Assembly (NCBI GenBank): GCA_002435755.1
Contig: DIYH01000008.1
Location: 80,550 to 144,549 of the forward strand
Source: Flammeovirgaceae bacterium UBA6059
GTDB lineage: Bacteria > Bacteroidota > Bacteroidia > Cytophagales > Cyclobacteriaceae
DNA: 64,000 nucleotides
Direction: 5' to 3'
Position 1 is the stretch's first letter; every line of letters starts with the position of its first letter. Under the pieces are notes generated by a model. The model was not told the origin of the DNA, did not search any database, and worked only from the letters and a program-made list of their open reading frames with translations. The translations under genes were made by a program, and so were the position numbers. Positions 61,669 through 64,000 of the stretch are shown piece after piece.

Positions 61669-62241
61669 TCAATTAAAGAATTTTCTGGATTTAATTAATA
61701 TCTCCACACTTTCGGGCACGAGGTATTTGATAGACTTTCCCTGCTTCACAAGATTTCTGATGAACGTAGCAGAGATGTTAAGGAGTGGTGCATCGACCAG
61801 CTTGACATTTTGATGAGACTTTAAGTCAGTTTCACCGCTGTTGGGTCTTGGATAGACTATCAGGCCGTAATTCTCAAGTATGGCTTCATAGTTTTTCCAT
61901 CTTTTGAAAGACACGAGATTATCTTCTCCAATGATAAGCTCAAATTGTTTTTCACGATGCTTATCGCTAAGGTAAGAGAGTGTGTCCACCGTGAAACTTG
62001 GTCGAGGCATATTGAATTCCACATCACTCACCCTAAAGCGATAGTCGTCTCCTATGGCTTGTTGCACCATATCGTAGCGATCAAACTCATGAAGGAGTGA
62101 TTTAGAGCTCTTCAGCGGATTCTTTGGGGAAACTACAAACCAGATCTCATGCAAGTCAGATGTCTCAACGATTGCACTGGCAATGACCAAATGCCCGATG
62201 TGAATAGGGTTAAATGATCCGAAGAATAGACCGACCTTCAA
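61669..62241 (-). CDS. nadD: nicotinate-nucleotide adenylyltransferase
   Basis: NAD synthesis enzyme that joins NaMN and ATP. 190 residues: GLFFGSFNPIHIGHLVIAS carries the nucleotidyltransferase HxGH; the C-terminal ISATFIRNLVKQGKSIKYLV has the conserved ISxTxIR. One base from gmk on the same strand. Confidence 0.97.
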   Translation of the reverse strand: MKVGLFFGSFNPIHIGHLVIASAIVETSDLHEIWFVVSPKNPLKSSKSLLHEFDRYDMVQQAIGDDYRFRVSDVEFNMPRPSFTVDTLSYLSDKHREKQFELIIGEDNLVSFKRWKNYEAILENYGLIVYPRPNSGETDLKSHQNVKLVDAPLLNISATFIRNLVKQGKSIKYLVPESVEILIKSRKFFN

Positions 62242-62242
62242 A

Positions 62243-62818
62243 CTATTTTTGCTTTATAAACTCACCAACCAGTTTTTCAGCTGTCATAAGTGAGTCTTCC
62301 AATCGATTGTTGACTAATGTGATATCAAACTTGTCTTCAAACGACATCTCAAACTTAGCTTTATAAACTCGCCTTGAGAGGCTATCTTCAGTTTCAGTAT
62401 TACGGTCTCTCAACCTTTGCTTCAACATATCCATATCCGGAACTTTCACGAATATGGCCAGTGCATCATCACCAAAGTATTTTTTGAGATTGATACCACC
62501 TTTGACGTCAACATCGAAAATCACATGGTTGCCACTATCCCAAATCCTTTGGATCTCTGATTTTAACGTACCGTAGTAGTTACCTTCATAGACCTCTTCC
62601 CATTCTATGAACTCATCATTGTCAAGCTTTGCCTTGAACTCTTCTGGTCGTAAAAAATAATAGTCTTTACCATTTTCCTCCGTACGACCTCTTTTATCTC
62701 TCGTACTCGCAGAAATGCTAAACCCTAGATTTGGGAACGTCTTGATGAGGTGATGAACGATCGTAGTTTTTCCAGATCCCGAAGGTGCTGAAAATATCAG
62801 CGCTTTACCCTTTGCCAT
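62243..62818 (-). CDS. gmk: guanylate kinase
   Basis: Makes GDP from GMP. 191 residues: P-loop FSAPSGSGKTTIVHHLIKTF, then GFSISASTRDKRGRTEENGK (GMP site) and LRDRNTETEDSLSRR. Lies between the anti-sigma gene and nadD; gaps are nine and one bases. Confidence 0.97.
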   Translation of the reverse strand: MAKGKALIFSAPSGSGKTTIVHHLIKTFPNLGFSISASTRDKRGRTEENGKDYYFLRPEEFKAKLDNDEFIEWEEVYEGNYYGTLKSEIQRIWDSGNHVIFDVDVKGGINLKKYFGDDALAIFVKVPDMDMLKQRLRDRNTETEDSLSRRVYKAKFEMSFEDKFDITLVNNRLEDSLMTAEKLVGEFIKQK

Positions 62819-62827
62819 ACGGCAAAT

Positions 62828-63085
62828 CTAATGTGTGGATGCGATTTTGTTTTTGATTGAAACAATTAGGTCGATAGGTACTTCCCGATGTTCCAGTTTT
62901 CTTTTTAAAAGGCTTCTAAACTCTTTTTCAACCTCATACTGCTTGAGACAGCAAGCGCAATTCTCCAGATGCTCATCAATGAAGCTCTCCTCCTCCGGTA
63001 GGGCCTCATTGTCTATGATCAAGTTGAGCAGCTCAATGCACTTGTCCAAATCCTTACATCGTCCATTGGTAGTTTCGCTTTTCAT
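62828..63085 (-). CDS. soluble zinc anti-sigma factor (ZAS type)
   Basis: 85-residue protein without a membrane helix. It has the ZAS motif H-x3-C-x2-C (His39, Cys43, Cys46), within EHLENCACC, and extra cysteines at 10, 16 and 45. It resembles RsrA/ChrR-type regulators that release their sigma factor on oxidation or metal loss. The gene is 24 bases after the sigma gene, the usual arrangement. Which stress it senses is unknown. Confidence 0.85.
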   Translation of the reverse strand: MKSETTNGRCKDLDKCIELLNLIIDNEALPEEESFIDEHLENCACCLKQYEVEKEFRSLLKRKLEHREVPIDLIVSIKNKIASTH

Positions 63086-63109
63086 ATTCTTGTGCTTCGC
63101 TAGTTCTCG

Positions 63110-63706
63110 CTATTTGTAGCCCATACTATTTGCATAGCTCTGTAGTTTTTCCTTCAGTAGATTGCGAGCCCTGTGTAGTCTAGACCTCACAGTACCTATC
63201 GGAATATCCAATATCTTGGCCATTTCCTCATAAGTAAATCCTTCCAAGTCACACAGTATGATCACGGTTCGAAAGTCTACCGCTAAAGAATTTAAAGCGA
63301 TAGAAACTTCATCCCCGATCATATCCTTAAGTGCATCAACTCTTAGATCAGCGGTCATTGGCACGTCTACGTCATCAGAGTTGTAGTAGCTCTCTACTTC
63401 CTGATAGTCCACTTTCGCAGGTTGTTTGCTTTTCTTGCGGAAGTCGTTGATAAAACTATTCTTCAATATGCGGAACAGCCATGCTTTTGCGTTAGTTCCA
63501 CGCTCAAACGAATCTATAAAGCGATAGGCTTTGAGGTAAGTATCCTGAACCAGATCCTTCGAATCATCCTCATCAAAGGTGAGCCTATACGCAAAGTTAT
63601 ACATTGAATTAACATGCGGCATAAACTCCTGATCAAATACCTCCAGCTTCTCGCGGTTAGTGTATTTTAAAACTTTCAATTTATCCTCCTGGCTTACGGT
63701 TGTCAC
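63110..63706 (-). CDS. ECF sigma factor, RpoE/SigH-like
   Basis: Partner of the zinc anti-sigma downstream. The 198 residues begin at GTG 63706 (a shorter start is possible since there is no clear ribosome site). Region 2 (about 28-95) has DDSKDLVQDTYLKAYRF and region 4 (about 135-190) has FTYEEMAKILDIPIGTVRSR. It differs clearly from the FecI-like factor at 161. Upstream, TAATTTTTG is one base off a -7 box. Confidence 0.93.
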   Translation of the reverse strand: MTTVSQEDKLKVLKYTNREKLEVFDQEFMPHVNSMYNFAYRLTFDEDDSKDLVQDTYLKAYRFIDSFERGTNAKAWLFRILKNSFINDFRKKSKQPAKVDYQEVESYYNSDDVDVPMTADLRVDALKDMIGDEVSIALNSLAVDFRTVIILCDLEGFTYEEMAKILDIPIGTVRSRLHRARNLLKEKLQSYANSMGYK

Positions 63707-64000
63707 AAAAATTACATGTACCTACAATGTTTACGTTCTTCGAAAGGAATAGTTCTTACAGGTGATCTCATCGGAGCGTACCAACAGATTGATCTAATGT
63801 CGTTAATTCTATTCTTTGTATAAAGCACTATCGTGAAAGAATAAAGTATACAAAGTACACTGATCATGCGTCCATCACCTATCGGAAAGTATCAACTCAA
63901 CGACAGGTACAGGTACTGAAAACCAAACTATGACAGGTCGATAAAAGCTAAAGTGCTCACTCCTTTTTATTCCTGGGTGACCCGTCCTGAAATAGGTTGA
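63707..64000. other. right-hand end without a recognised gene
   Basis: 294 bases with no convincing open frame. A 9-bp inverted repeat CTTTGTATA (63814-63822) / TATACAAAG (63847-63855) is present and could be a binding site or a hairpin. The rest looks like upstream sequence of the sigma gene or of a gene beyond the window. Confidence 0.4.

Overview
The window looks like chromosomal DNA of a Bacteroidota bacterium, probably a marine-type member of the Cytophagales. The grounds are: a FecI-like sigma / FecR / TonB-receptor trio; a lipoprotein with an acidic motif right after its lipid-anchored cysteine; a DAHP synthase-chorismate mutase fusion; ribosomal proteins L17 and S3 with long tails; and promoters of the Bacteroidota type (TTG, 19 bases, TAnnTTTG) instead of the classical -35/-10. 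The genus assignment is inference. I see no CRISPR array, insertion sequence, prophage or rRNA gene.

Layout. 1-6.7 kb (+): a cell-surface signalling operon (sigma factor, FecR anti-sigma, TonB-dependent receptor with an STN signalling domain), then a 376-base structured gap and a large, very acidic, repeat-containing surface lipoprotein. 6.7-9.8 kb (+): a compact envelope operon of thioredoxin-like protein, ApbE flavin transferase, a tiny Cys-ended DUF4266 lipoprotein and a DUF3570 outer-membrane barrel, closed by a strong terminator. 9.8-23.5 kb: housekeeping metabolism on both strands (lysyl-tRNA synthetase, proline dehydrogenase, three shikimate-pathway genes, a metal/cofactor-binding protein, M42 peptidase, acyl-CoA carboxylase beta, Ppx/GppA, Ldh-family dehydrogenase, FtsB-like division protein). 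23.9-26.3 kb (-): carA-eno.

26.4-57.0 kb is one long minus-strand block holding the gene-expression core. In transcription order it runs tRNA-Tyr, tRNA-Gly, tRNA-Thr, tuf, tRNA-Trp, secE, nusG, rplK, rplA, rplJ, rplL, rpoB, rpoC, a DUF3467 gene, rpsL, rpsG, fusA, rpsJ, then rplC through rplQ (S10, spc and alpha clusters, with secY, infA and rpoA). I can place terminators after tuf, after the rpoC/DUF3467 unit, after rpsJ and after rplQ, and matching promoters before tRNA-Tyr, tRNA-Trp, rpsL, rplC and possibly rpsH. The block is therefore several adjacent transcription units. Two of the promoters are nearly identical over 23 bases, and one promoter lies inside a terminator hairpin.

57.1-63.7 kb: an M1 aminopeptidase (-), a biotin carrier protein, pyrH and frr (+), then nadD, gmk, a soluble zinc-type anti-sigma factor and its ECF sigma factor (-).

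The parts most worth following are the thioredoxin-ApbE-DUF4266-DUF3570 operon (flavin transfer with no visible target), the structured element at about 4.2-4.4 kb, the acidic receptor/lipoprotein pair, and the promoter architecture of the ribosomal block. The ribosomal and metabolic genes themselves are ordinary.
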